This document shows, piece by piece, positions 35,054 through 43,467 of a stretch of 64,000 nucleotides of DNA. Position 1 is the stretch's first letter. Every line of letters starts with the position of its first letter. The stretch comes from UBA993 sp964389365 (GTDB taxonomy: Bacteria; Bacillota; Dethiobacteria; DTU022): positions 1-64,000 of the forward strand of contig CAYMDO010000004.1 in the NCBI GenBank assembly GCA_964389365.1, written 5' to 3'. The position numbers were made by a program, and so were the translations under genes. The notes under the pieces are model-generated. The model searched no databases. It was not told the origin of the DNA and saw nothing but the letters and a program-made list of their open reading frames with translations.

Positions 35054-35898
35054 TGACCGCTGACAACCCTTATATCCCCTATTTTGCAACTATCGAGGAT
35101 TGCTGGCATGAAACTGGCGGTGACCGCTGCATTAAAACCTTAAAGGTTGTTTTTGATGATCCGGCTGTAAGAGACAGCTGGAGTCATAAACCGGGACAAT
35201 GCGCCATGATTGGTATACTCGGCGAAGGTGAGAGCATGATTTCGATTTCCTGTTCGCCAACAGAAGGTAAGTTTTTAAGATTTTCAGTCATGAAAATGGG
35301 TAAGGTAACCCAGGCACTTCATAAGCTGGAATCGGGTGATAAAATAACTGTCCGTGGTCCGTACGGCAACAGTTTTCCTGTTGACGACTGGCATGGTAAA
35401 AATATTATGACCATCGGTGGCGGAATCGGGCAGGCTCCGCTTAGGCCGATCATTGAATATGTTAAAGCGAACCGCGACAGGTATGCCGGGCTGACTATGA
35501 TTTACGGTGCCAGGTCTTCCGGTGACCTTTGTTTTAAAGGCGAGTTTGATGAGATGAATAAAAGTAACGATCTATCCTGTCACCTAACCATAGACATTGA
35601 AGAAGAAGGATGGGGTTATAATGTTGGTTTTGTACCGCAGATGCTGCTTGACCTTAACCCTTCACCGGATAATACCATTGCTGTTACCTGCGGTCCGCCC
35701 ATTATGATCCGTTTTGTGCTTGAAAACCTGAAGAAACTCGGTTTTAGCGATGAACAGATCTATACTACGTTGGAGAACAGGATGAAGTGCGGTATCGGAA
35801 AGTGCGGGCGCTGCAATGCCGGTTGTATGTATGTCTGCAAAGACGGTCCGGTTTTTAGCTACGCTATTCTGAAAGATGTACCGGAGGCTTTCGCTTAA
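35053..35898 (+). CDS. floxA: FAD/NAD(P)-binding reductase, FloxA/AsrB-like
   Basis: 281-aa flavoprotein of the PyrK / AsrB / HydG group: FAD domain (1-105; SISCSPTEG near 71), NAD(P)-binding domain with TIGGGIGQAPLRPI near 121, and a C-terminal 2Fe-2S motif with cysteines in KCGIGKCGRCNAGCMYVC near 245-262. Probable entry or exit of NAD(P)H electrons for the Hdr complex. Last gene before a strong terminator. Confidence 0.85.
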   Translation: MTADNPYIPYFATIEDCWHETGGDRCIKTLKVVFDDPAVRDSWSHKPGQCAMIGILGEGESMISISCSPTEGKFLRFSVMKMGKVTQALHKLESGDKITVRGPYGNSFPVDDWHGKNIMTIGGGIGQAPLRPIIEYVKANRDRYAGLTMIYGARSSGDLCFKGEFDEMNKSNDLSCHLTIDIEEEGWGYNVGFVPQMLLDLNPSPDNTIAVTCGPPIMIRFVLENLKKLGFSDEQIYTTLENRMKCGIGKCGRCNAGCMYVCKDGPVFSYAILKDVPEAFA

Positions 35899-35925
35899 TT
35901 GAATAAGAAATAAAGCGTAATAAAG

Positions 35926-35967
35926 AGAGACAGGGAGCTTGAAATCTCCCTGTCTCTTTCTTCTTTC
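35926..35967 (+). terminator. Terminator of the hdr-etf-flox operon
   Basis: Perfect 12-bp stem (35926-35937 with 35946-35957), 8-nt loop, then TTCTTCTTTC. It lies 28 bp past floxA and marks the operon end. Confidence 0.85.
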
Positions 35968-36109
35968 GGGTTTCACTGATCGGTTATTACATACCCGCAT
36001 TTGGCATTGCCTTTATACTTATTGCTTGTCGATCGATGGTGGTTATGCTAATATTACCTTACAGCGAGGCATTATTCTGACTATGCTTCTCCCTCAGAGG
36101 TGGTATTAC

Positions 36110-36577
36110 ATGGAACACTTCGGGTTAGTGCAAAAAACCACAAATGAAACCGCTATTGTTATTCTGCAGCGCCATCTCACCTGTGAAAACTGTGGCAAAT
36201 GCGGTATTTTAAGTGGTTCAAGCAGTAGAGACATTACTATTGAAGCCCTTAACACCTTTCAAGCTCAAAGTGGTCAGCGAGTTGTCCTAGAGACAGACGA
36301 TCGCCAAGTACTCTTTATCTCCTTCATGTTATATCTCGTACCCGTAGTGGTTTTATTGGCTGGAATTTTTATTGGCCTGGCAGCAGCCGGCAGGCTTGGT
36401 TTAACAATGAACCATGAGCTTTTTGCGGTTTGCATCGGACTTGTGATGATGGCTGCCGTTTTTATTCTGATTCGTTTATGGGACAGGAGTGCTAAACTAA
36501 ACAAAAAGTATTTACCAGTTATTACCGACCTGGTTCAACATGAAGAAACTGGTTGCGATCAAGATGGCAATTATTAA
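36110..36577 (+). CDS. RseC/MucC-family membrane protein
   Basis: About 155 aa. Short N-terminal cytosolic part with cysteines in CENCGKCG near 26-33, then two membrane helices (about 72-92 and 102-121) and a charged tail. This is the SoxR-reducing system RseC / MucC layout, in proteobacteria linked to Rnf or SoxR reduction. ATG 36110 has AGAGGTGG 7 nt upstream; the frame is open further upstream through the terminator but that is not credible. No rnf genes are nearby. The cysteine cluster could bind Fe-S and sense redox state. Confidence 0.75.
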   Translation: MEHFGLVQKTTNETAIVILQRHLTCENCGKCGILSGSSSRDITIEALNTFQAQSGQRVVLETDDRQVLFISFMLYLVPVVVLLAGIFIGLAAAGRLGLTMNHELFAVCIGLVMMAAVFILIRLWDRSAKLNKKYLPVITDLVQHEETGCDQDGNY

Positions 36578-36607
36578 GAGCCTGCAGATAACAGGGGAGG
36601 GAGTGCT

Positions 36608-37636
36608 GTGCTGAAGCAATACAACGTAGCTGTAGTTGGTGCAACCGGGATGGTCGGTCAGAAGATGATTGAGGTATTGATCGAAAGAGATTTTCCTTTT
36701 AAAGAGCTTAAACTACTGGCGTCTTCGCGCTCGGCTAATCAGAAGATTAAAGCGGGTGGAAGACTTTATACAGTAGAAGAATTAACAGCTGCGTCTTTCG
36801 CTGGCGTTGAAATTGCTTTCTTTAGCGCCGGTGGGGATATCAGCGCTGAATTTGCCCCGGAAGCTGCAAAACAAGGTGCGGTAGTGATTGATAACAGCAA
36901 TGCTTTCCGGATGGATCCTGCTGTGCCCCTGGTTGTGCCTGAAGTCAATCCGGAATGTGTTTACGGGCATACGGGAATTATAGCTAATCCAAACTGTTCG
37001 ACAATCCAGCTGGTTGTTGCCCTGAAACCCCTGCAGGACAAAGTCCCGATTAAACGGGTGGTGGCCTCTACCTACCAGGCTGTTTCCGGTGCTGGCAAAG
37101 AAGCAGTAGATGAATTGCTTGAACACAGCCGGGACATCCTTGAAGGAAAAATAGTAACCCCCGAGCGAATACCACATCATGGAGCTAAAAAAAATTACCA
37201 ACTGGCATTTAACTGTGTTCCCCAGGTTGATGTCTTTGTCGAAGATGGTTATTGCAAGGAAGAGATAAAAATGATTAACGAAACACGCAAGATTATGGGG
37301 CTCAATAATTTGCCGATAACGGTAACCACGGTAAGGGTTCCGGTGGTGACGGGCCATTCGATTGCTGTTAATGTTGAGTTCAGCGGCCCTTTCAGGCCTG
37401 AGGAAGCAAGAAGTCTTCTTGCCGTGGCACCGGGGGTTGCTTTACTCGATAATCCCTCTGACCTAAGTTACCCCATGCCTCTTCATGCTGCCGATCGGGA
37501 TGCTGTATTTGTCGGCAGGATAAGGCCGGATCATTCAGTTGAGCACGGACTTAACATCTGGGTGGTTTCGGACAATATCCGTAAAGGGGCAGCTACAAAC
37601 TCTATCCAGATTGCCGAATTGTTAATTTATAATTAG
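36608..37636 (+). CDS. asd: Aspartate-semialdehyde dehydrogenase
   Basis: 342 aa; NADPH-dependent reduction of aspartyl phosphate to the semialdehyde, for lysine, threonine, methionine and diaminopimelate. VVGATGMVGQKM near 9-20 binds NADP, Cys130 in NPNCSTIQ is the nucleophile, and VTGHSIAVNVEF near 245 supplies the active-site His. GTG start at 36608 after AGGGGAGGG. Followed after 20 bp by the amidase, possibly co-transcribed. Confidence 0.95.
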   Translation: MLKQYNVAVVGATGMVGQKMIEVLIERDFPFKELKLLASSRSANQKIKAGGRLYTVEELTAASFAGVEIAFFSAGGDISAEFAPEAAKQGAVVIDNSNAFRMDPAVPLVVPEVNPECVYGHTGIIANPNCSTIQLVVALKPLQDKVPIKRVVASTYQAVSGAGKEAVDELLEHSRDILEGKIVTPERIPHHGAKKNYQLAFNCVPQVDVFVEDGYCKEEIKMINETRKIMGLNNLPITVTTVRVPVVTGHSIAVNVEFSGPFRPEEARSLLAVAPGVALLDNPSDLSYPMPLHAADRDAVFVGRIRPDHSVEHGLNIWVVSDNIRKGAATNSIQIAELLIYN

Positions 37637-37656
37637 TTTGCGAGGGGTGGGTTAAA

Positions 37657-38544
37657 ATGGGCAGAATCGTCAGGGTTGGTTTAATTCAGGCCCACCATAA
37701 AGTTCATGGGGATGAATCCGTAGCAAAACATAAGGAAGCGGCTATTGAAAAACATTTATCGATGATCAAAGAGGCGGCCGAAAAAAAAGCGCAAATAGTA
37801 TGTTTGCAAGAGATTTTTTACGGGCCCTATTTCTGTGCCGAGCAAAATGTAAAATGGTATGAATTCACGGAGAGGATACCCGATGGGCCGACCACCAGGC
37901 TGATGCAGGAAGCAGCAAAAAAATATGGGATTGTCTTGATTGTTCCCATGTACGAAGAAGATATCAGCGGGGTCTATTTTAACACTTCAGCTGTGATTGA
38001 TGCCGATGGAAAGTATTTGGGCAAGTTTCGCAAAATCCACATACCCCATGTCCAGTCCGGAAAGACTCCAGCCACAGGTTTCTGGGAAAAATTCTACTTT
38101 AAACCTGGAAATCTCGGGCACCCTGTATTTGAAACTACATTTGCCAGAGTTGGTGTTTACATCTGCTATGATCGGCATTTCCCTGAAGGTCCGCGCATTC
38201 TTGGCTTGCACGGTGCCGAAATAGTTTTTAATCCTTCTGCGACCGTTGCAGGGATGTCGGAGTATCTCTGGAAACTGGAACAGCCTGCTCATGCGGTAGC
38301 CAATGTCTATTTTGTTGCAGCAATAAACCGGGTTGGTATAGAAGCACCCTGGGATATGGGACACTTTTATGGCACTAGTTATCTGTGTGACCCACGTGGG
38401 CGGTTGCTTGCCGAAGGCAGCAGGGAATATGATGAGGTGGTAATCGGTGATGCCGATCTGGATCAGATCCGGGATGTGAGAAACACATGGCAGTTTTATC
38501 GTGACAGGCGTCCGGAAAGTTATGGAGAAATCTGTATCCCCTAA
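37657..38544 (+). CDS. Nitrilase-superfamily amidase, beta-ureidopropionase-like
   Basis: 295 aa, carbon-nitrogen hydrolase. Catalytic triad visible: Glu52 (CLQEIF), Lys126 (RKIHIPH) and Cys170 (YICYDRHFPE). The sequence looks like the N-carbamyl-beta-alanine / N-carbamoylputrescine amidohydrolase branch. The next gene, 22 bp on, is dihydropyrimidinase, whose product N-carbamyl-beta-alanine would be the natural substrate, giving beta-alanine, CO2 and ammonia. N-carbamoylputrescine amidase is the main alternative. Confidence 0.85.
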   Translation: MGRIVRVGLIQAHHKVHGDESVAKHKEAAIEKHLSMIKEAAEKKAQIVCLQEIFYGPYFCAEQNVKWYEFTERIPDGPTTRLMQEAAKKYGIVLIVPMYEEDISGVYFNTSAVIDADGKYLGKFRKIHIPHVQSGKTPATGFWEKFYFKPGNLGHPVFETTFARVGVYICYDRHFPEGPRILGLHGAEIVFNPSATVAGMSEYLWKLEQPAHAVANVYFVAAINRVGIEAPWDMGHFYGTSYLCDPRGRLLAEGSREYDEVVIGDADLDQIRDVRNTWQFYRDRRPESYGEICIP

Positions 38545-38566
38545 TAAATATAACGGAGGTGTTAAA

Positions 38567-39949
38567 ATGCGTACCCTAATTAAGAACGGAAAGATAATTA
38601 CAGCTACGGACAGTTACCGGGCCGACATTTTGATCGAAGATGAAAAGATTGTTGCTATTGAATCAAATTCCGCCGCTTCGGCAGATCAGGTTTTCGATGC
38701 TGCCGATCTGTATGTTTTTCCGGGAGCGATCGATGTTCATACCCACCTTGATATGCCCTTTGGCGGCACGGTTACGGCAGATGATTTTACAACCGGCACT
38801 ACTGCAGCCGCGGCCGGTGGAACAACCTGCATAGTTGACTTTGCTATCCAAACCCCGGGAAAAACGCTTGGTGAAGCGCTGGAGGCATGGCACAAGAGGG
38901 CTGACGGCAAGTGTGTAATCGATTATGGTTTTCATGTGGCAGTAACAGACTTAAATGATGCAGTTTTGGCTGAAATGCCCGCCTTGATAAATAAAGGTTA
39001 TCCTTCTTTTAAAGTCTTTATGGCGTATAAGGGGGTATTTCAGGTTGACGACGCCACTTTGCTTAAAGTTCTGAAAAAGTCAGGTGAAGCAGGTGGATTA
39101 GTTCTGGTGCATGCTGAAAATGGCGATGTAATCGATGTCCTCTGCAGTGAGTTAATCGCTGCAGGTCACACAGAACCGATTTACCATGCGCTTAGCCGTC
39201 CGCCTCAAACTGAGGAAGAGGCAGTCAACCGCTTTATTACCATAGTTGAGCTGAGCGGTGCACCTGCATACATTGTTCATCTTAGTGATGCCGGAGCACT
39301 GGCCAGAGTTGCCGATGCCAGGCTGCATGGCTTCCCGGTTTATGCTGAAACCTGCCCCCAGTACCTTTTCCTTGATATCGATCGTTATAACGAACCGGAT
39401 TTTGGCGGAGCCAAATATGTAATGTCGCCACCGTTACGAGAAGCAGGTAATGCGGAGTATCTCTGGAGTGGCCTGGTGTCCGGAAATTTACAGGTAGTAG
39501 CTTCAGATCACTGTTCTTTTAATTTTGTGGGTCATAAAGATCTGGGGCGTGACAACTTTACCAAAATCCCAAACGGGGCTCCGGGAGTTGAAACACGGGT
39601 TCAGCTGCTTTACGATGGCGGGGTTGTTGGTGGGCGATTTAGCATAAATAAGTTTGTTGACCTGGTAAGTACTGCACCGGCACGTATGTTTGGCTTATAT
39701 CCGCAAAAAGGCACTGTAGCTGTAGGGAGTGATGCTGACCTGGTGTTGTTTAATCCGGAGACGCCATTTATTATTTCGCAGTTAACCCAGCACCAGAATG
39801 TTGACTATAACCCGTATGAAGGTTACAGTGGCCGGGGTGTGCCGGAAACAGTTTTCTCCCGTGGGAAGCTGGTTATTGATAAAGGAAAACATACAGGCAA
39901 AGTGGGGCATGGCCGTTTTCAGCCACGCCGGCAATTCAGCGGTCTTTAA
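38567..39949 (+). CDS. hydA: Dihydropyrimidinase (hydantoinase)
   Basis: 460 aa; Zn-dependent cyclic amidohydrolase that opens dihydrouracil/dihydrothymine or hydantoins. DVHTHLDMPFGG near 57-68 has the HxH ligands; FKVFMAYKGVF near 148-158 carries the carbamylated Lys; VHAENGD, HLSD and ASDHCSFN near 310 complete the metal and substrate site. ATG 38567 follows CGGAGGTG. Paired with the upstream amidase for the last two steps of reductive pyrimidine catabolism; the first-step dihydropyrimidine dehydrogenase is not in the window. Confidence 0.92.
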   Translation: MRTLIKNGKIITATDSYRADILIEDEKIVAIESNSAASADQVFDAADLYVFPGAIDVHTHLDMPFGGTVTADDFTTGTTAAAAGGTTCIVDFAIQTPGKTLGEALEAWHKRADGKCVIDYGFHVAVTDLNDAVLAEMPALINKGYPSFKVFMAYKGVFQVDDATLLKVLKKSGEAGGLVLVHAENGDVIDVLCSELIAAGHTEPIYHALSRPPQTEEEAVNRFITIVELSGAPAYIVHLSDAGALARVADARLHGFPVYAETCPQYLFLDIDRYNEPDFGGAKYVMSPPLREAGNAEYLWSGLVSGNLQVVASDHCSFNFVGHKDLGRDNFTKIPNGAPGVETRVQLLYDGGVVGGRFSINKFVDLVSTAPARMFGLYPQKGTVAVGSDADLVLFNPETPFIISQLTQHQNVDYNPYEGYSGRGVPETVFSRGKLVIDKGKHTGKVGHGRFQPRRQFSGL

Positions 39950-39967
39950 AAAAGGAGTAATTTACAA

Positions 39968-40981
39968 ATGATTGTAGTAATGAATCCCGGTGTCGGGGAA
40001 AAAGAAATTGCCAGGATAACCGATAAGTTAAAGAAAATGGGTTATGGGGTACATATTTCGATCGGCGAAAATCGGACGGTAATAGGTGTAATCGGGCAGC
40101 GCCGCGAAGAAGTTGCCCAGGCAATGGAAGCGATGCCCGAGGTTGAAAAGGTTGTTTTTATCTCCCGCCCCTTCAAATTAGCAGGGCGGGAGTTTCATCC
40201 CAGCAATACAGTGGTCAGCGTTGGTGATATAACCATAGGCGGTTCCGAGTTGGTGATCATGGCCGGACCTTGTGCCGTTGAGGATGAAGAGCAACTGATT
40301 CTGGCGGCTGAGGCGGTTAAAAGTGCCGGGGCTAGGATTTTGCGAGCCGGCGCATTTAAACCCCGTACTTCACCGTATAGTTTTCAAGGGCTTGAACAGC
40401 AGGGCTTACATTTTTTAAACCGGGTTAGAAGTAGAACAGGATTACTAATAATCACAGAAGTTATGGATCAGTTCACCGTTGAGGAAGTGGCTGAATGTGC
40501 CGATATAGTCCAGGTTGGGGCTCGTAATATGCAAAACTACTACTTGTTACGTGAGCTGGGCAGGATCAGAAAGCCTGTGCTGCTTAAAAGGGGTCTTTCG
40601 GCAACTATTGAAGAATGGCTGATGGCTGCCGAGTATATTTTATCAGGTGGTAATTACGATGTAATCCTTTGTGAACGGGGCATAAGGACTTTTGAACCTT
40701 ATACCCGCAATACTCTTGATTTAAGTGCAGTTCCATTGGTAAAACAGTTGAGTCACTTGCCGGTTATTGTCGATCCAAGCCATGGAACAGGGCTTTCAGG
40801 TTTGGTGCCGGCAATGAGTAAAGCGGCACTGGCTGCCGGAGCAGACGGGCTGATGATTGAAGTTCATCCCAACCCGCAGGAAGCGCTTTCTGATGGGCCG
40901 CAATCGTTAACCCCGGCACAGTTTCAAGTTTTGGTACAAGAGCTGAAAGGGGTGGCCTTAAGTGTCGGCCGGCTCATCTGA
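39968..40981 (+). CDS. aroF: 3-Deoxy-7-phosphoheptulonate synthase (DAHP synthase)
   Basis: 337 aa; condenses PEP and erythrose-4-phosphate, first step of the shikimate pathway. An N-terminal ferredoxin-like regulatory domain (1-70, MIVVMNPGVGEKEIARI) precedes the AroA-beta barrel with MAGPCAVE near 97, RAGAFKPRTSPYSFQG near 125-140 and IVDPSHGTG near 268. ATG preceded by AAAGGAG. Overlapped by 20 bp at the end by tyrA, so aromatic synthesis genes are coupled. Confidence 0.95.
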   Translation: MIVVMNPGVGEKEIARITDKLKKMGYGVHISIGENRTVIGVIGQRREEVAQAMEAMPEVEKVVFISRPFKLAGREFHPSNTVVSVGDITIGGSELVIMAGPCAVEDEEQLILAAEAVKSAGARILRAGAFKPRTSPYSFQGLEQQGLHFLNRVRSRTGLLIITEVMDQFTVEEVAECADIVQVGARNMQNYYLLRELGRIRKPVLLKRGLSATIEEWLMAAEYILSGGNYDVILCERGIRTFEPYTRNTLDLSAVPLVKQLSHLPVIVDPSHGTGLSGLVPAMSKAALAAGADGLMIEVHPNPQEALSDGPQSLTPAQFQVLVQELKGVALSVGRLI

Positions 40982-42089
40982 TCATCGTTTTCACTTTAAT
41001 AAGGTGGCTTTGATTGGCGCCGGCTTGATCGGCGGCAGCATCACTATTGCTTTGCGGGAACGTAAACTGGTAAGTGAGGTTAATTGTTACGATCTTAACC
41101 AAGAAGCATGCCGGGAAGCTGTGAAACGAGGTGCAGCCGATTATTTTTCAGAAACTGTAATTGAAGCAGTTCGGGATGCAGATCTGATCATTCTAGCTGT
41201 TCCGGTCCTTAAAATACTGGAGCTGTTCAAAGAGATACTGCCTGCTGTTAAAAAAGGGGTGCTGATCACCGATGTGGGCAGCACCAAAGGGGCAATTATG
41301 GCAGCAGTTGAACAGATTCTGCCCCCTTCAGTTCATTATATCGGCGGGCATCCGATGGCCGGTTCTGAGGAAAGCGGTATTGGCGGGGCTGACCCTGCTT
41401 TACTCGAAAATGCCATCTATGTTTTGACTCCTGGGCCGGAAACTCCAAAGCCGGTTTATGATAATCTCTGTCAGATGATCTCGAAGATGGGAGCAGAACC
41501 AATAATCATTGATCCTCTCAATCACGATCGGGTTGTTGCCCTGGTTAGCCATTTACCGCACCTTGCTGCAGCAACTTTGGTCCAATGCGTCACAGATGCC
41601 GGTGAAAAAGAACTAATTCATACACTGGCAGCCGGTGGTTTTAGGGATAGTACCAGGATAGCGCTCGGAAACCCAGATGTGTGGCGCGATATATGCATCA
41701 GTAATCGCTGGGCGCTGCTGGCGGCCCTCAAGGGATTTAGAAAAAATCTTGATTCGGTGGAGAAAATTTTAACTGAACAAGATGGCGATGCTATACACGA
41801 ATACCTTCTTCGGGCCAGGGAATACAGAAGCTCTATACCGCACCGGGGGCGTGGTATTTTGCCGGAAATTTATGAGCTTATCGTTTTGGTCAGGGATAAC
41901 CCTGGCGCGATAGGTAAGCTGACCATGTTGCTGGGTGAATCGGAAGTAAATATTGATGCGATTGAAGTTATTCACGTCCGTGAGTTAGAGGGCGGCAGCA
42001 TCAGGCTCGGTTTCCGAGATCAAGGTACCTGTCAAAAAGCTTATAAAATTTTAATAACTAATGGCTATACCGCCCATATCAGAAAATAG
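40962..42089 (+). CDS. tyrA: Prephenate dehydrogenase with ACT domain
   Basis: 375 aa; NAD(P)-dependent oxidative decarboxylation of prephenate to 4-hydroxyphenylpyruvate. GAGLIGGSI near 19-27 is the Rossmann loop, GGHPMAGSEESG near 128 and the HD(R/H)-type SHLPHLAA near 190 mark the active site. From about 300 an ACT domain (VRDNPGAIGKLTMLLGE) implies feedback by an amino acid, probably tyrosine. GTG 40962 lies within the end of aroF. Confidence 0.93.
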   Translation: MSAGSSDHRFHFNKVALIGAGLIGGSITIALRERKLVSEVNCYDLNQEACREAVKRGAADYFSETVIEAVRDADLIILAVPVLKILELFKEILPAVKKGVLITDVGSTKGAIMAAVEQILPPSVHYIGGHPMAGSEESGIGGADPALLENAIYVLTPGPETPKPVYDNLCQMISKMGAEPIIIDPLNHDRVVALVSHLPHLAAATLVQCVTDAGEKELIHTLAAGGFRDSTRIALGNPDVWRDICISNRWALLAALKGFRKNLDSVEKILTEQDGDAIHEYLLRAREYRSSIPHRGRGILPEIYELIVLVRDNPGAIGKLTMLLGESEVNIDAIEVIHVRELEGGSIRLGFRDQGTCQKAYKILITNGYTAHIRK

Positions 42090-42123
42090 GCCGATGGTAT
42101 CATGAATTATTAAGTGCGCAAAT

Positions 42124-42487
42124 TTATTGGTAGAGGTCTTTAAAACCGCCGATGATGTAGGCAGGCAGACCTAAGTGGTCGGCCAGGGTTTCACTTTTCT
42201 CTTTTTCAAAGAACACGGTCTCCTGGAAGGCCTGCTACCAGGCGTTCCAGGTCAATCTGCTTACAGCCAGGTCTAAGCGGATCTTTTTTAACTCTTCGCC
42301 TTACAGATAGCGTTTCAGCGCCAGAACAGGGCTGCTCGTGAACATTTTGTCCCGGTTGGCGATTCTCACCCCCGCAAGCGGCAGGGTGACGCCCTGATCC
42401 CAGAAGGGTTTTAGCCTTTCCCTTAGGGCCGTCAGGGTGAGCGGCATAAGCAAACAGATGGCGGTAGTTGAAGGTAGCAGGTTTCAT
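42124..42487 (-). pseudogene. Decayed gene with frameshift and two stops
   Basis: ATG 42487 follows AGAGGCAG and begins a protein-like frame (MKPATFNYRHLF). Coding character then moves to another frame: PLTLTALRERLKPFWDQG, LPLAGVRIANRDKMF, ALKRYL, a TAA, then GEELKKIRLDLAVSRLTW, NAW, a TAG, QAFQETVFFEKEKSET, LADHLGLPAYIIGGFKDLYQ and a final TAA at 42124-42126. One frameshift and two nonsense codons in about 120 codons show a dead gene. Composition suggests a soluble protein, perhaps from a mobile element, but I do not recognise the family. It lies between tyrA and the dodecin terminator. Confidence 0.55.
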
Positions 42488-42574
42488 TAGGCTGCCTCTT
42501 TAAACTGATAAATACCTGCATCTAAAATCATTTTGCCAAAACAGATAGTCACCACAGATAATCACCCGCAATGG

Positions 42575-42616
42575 GCAAAAAAATCAAGTGACGCCTGTAC
42601 TTGACGCCACTTGATT
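42575..42616 (-). terminator. Terminator of the dodecin gene
   Basis: On the minus strand, AATCAAGTG (42616-42608) pairs with CACTTGATT (42590-42582), followed by a run of T (42582-42576). It lies 36 bp past the dodecin stop. Confidence 0.75.
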
Positions 42617-42651
42617 AGCTTTTGATTCAGGCAATAATGATCATTAGGCTT

Positions 42652-42855
42652 TTATTCCTCGTACTTAAACGAAACATTCATTTTAACCCGGTAAACCAAC
42701 TTGCCTTCTTCAATCTTCAAGTCCATCCTTCTTACTTCGGCGACCCGCAGGTCGCGCAGCGTTTTAGCTGCAGTAGTAACAGCTGTCTTGGCTGCGTCTT
42801 CCCATGATTTGTCGCTGGTGCCAATAATATCAACTACCTTGTAGACACTTTCCAT
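42652..42855 (-). CDS. Dodecin family flavin-binding protein
   Basis: 67-aa dodecamer-forming flavin storage/sequestration protein. MESVYKVVDIIGTSDKSW at the N-terminus and the C-terminal beta strand VYRVKMNVSFKYE are diagnostic of dodecins; Trp at position 18 (KSWEDAA) is the flavin-stacking residue in the family. ATG 42855 follows GGGAGGG; the longer upstream frame lacks a site. Own terminator at 42575-42616, so monocistronic. Confidence 0.9.
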   Translation of the reverse strand: MESVYKVVDIIGTSDKSWEDAAKTAVTTAAKTLRDLRVAEVRRMDLKIEEGKLVYRVKMNVSFKYEE

Positions 42856-43028
42856 TATCAGCCCTCCCGGCCAAATTAGTCTTAATGTTATCATTGTAAA
42901 GAATATTTTAATATATGTCAATATTATGTTATTGCAGCAGATTGGAAAGTCCTAATCTAAAGCTTCTATTTTGCTTTGTTAAACTATGTTAGAATGGTAA
43001 AAAAGTTGGTTGATAGGAGATGTTGGCT

Positions 43029-43463
43029 GTGATTAAAATGGAAGTAAAAACAGTAACAGCTGATCAAGGCGGCAATTTTCTGGTTTTATTGATGGATGAT
43101 GAGGAGAAAAAAGTGCTTCCCATATCAATCGGGCCGCTTGAAGCACAGGCGATTGCCATAGTATTGCAGGGCGAGTTGCCACTGCGGCCCATGACACATG
43201 ATCTGCTGAAAAGTGTATGCGATAATTTTGAGGGGCAGATAGAAAAAATTGTGATCACTGATATCATCGACAGTACTTTTTATGCTGAAATCTATTTGCA
43301 GAAAAACGAAAATACCATAATCTTAGATTCCAGGCCCAGCGATGCCATAGCCCTGGCTCTTCGCTGCCAGTCGCCGATTTATATGGTTCCCAAACTGGTC
43401 GAATTTACTTATGATTTTCAGGATATTATCGCCCGTGAAGGCGGAAATGAAGAGCTCCACTGA
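43029..43463 (+). CDS. Bifunctional nuclease family protein (DUF151)
   Basis: About 144 aa, BFN/DUF151 family, known from plants (BFN1-like OmBBD) and bacteria; some members have RNase and DNase activity, but bacterial roles are poorly defined. MIKMEVKTVTAD, KVLPISIGPLEAQAIA near 29-44 and ILDSRPSDAIALALR near 100-114 are the conserved blocks. GTG 43029 sits 9 nt after AGGAG; ATG 43020 abuts that site. Ends 4 bp before the convergent transporter stop. Confidence 0.85.
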   Translation: MIKMEVKTVTADQGGNFLVLLMDDEEKKVLPISIGPLEAQAIAIVLQGELPLRPMTHDLLKSVCDNFEGQIEKIVITDIIDSTFYAEIYLQKNENTIILDSRPSDAIALALRCQSPIYMVPKLVEFTYDFQDIIAREGGNEELH

Positions 43464-43467
43464 TTAA

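Noticed and set aside
36782..37357. 191-aa minus-strand open frame within asd
   Set aside because: Antisense to a highly conserved catalytic gene with low-complexity, non-protein-like composition.
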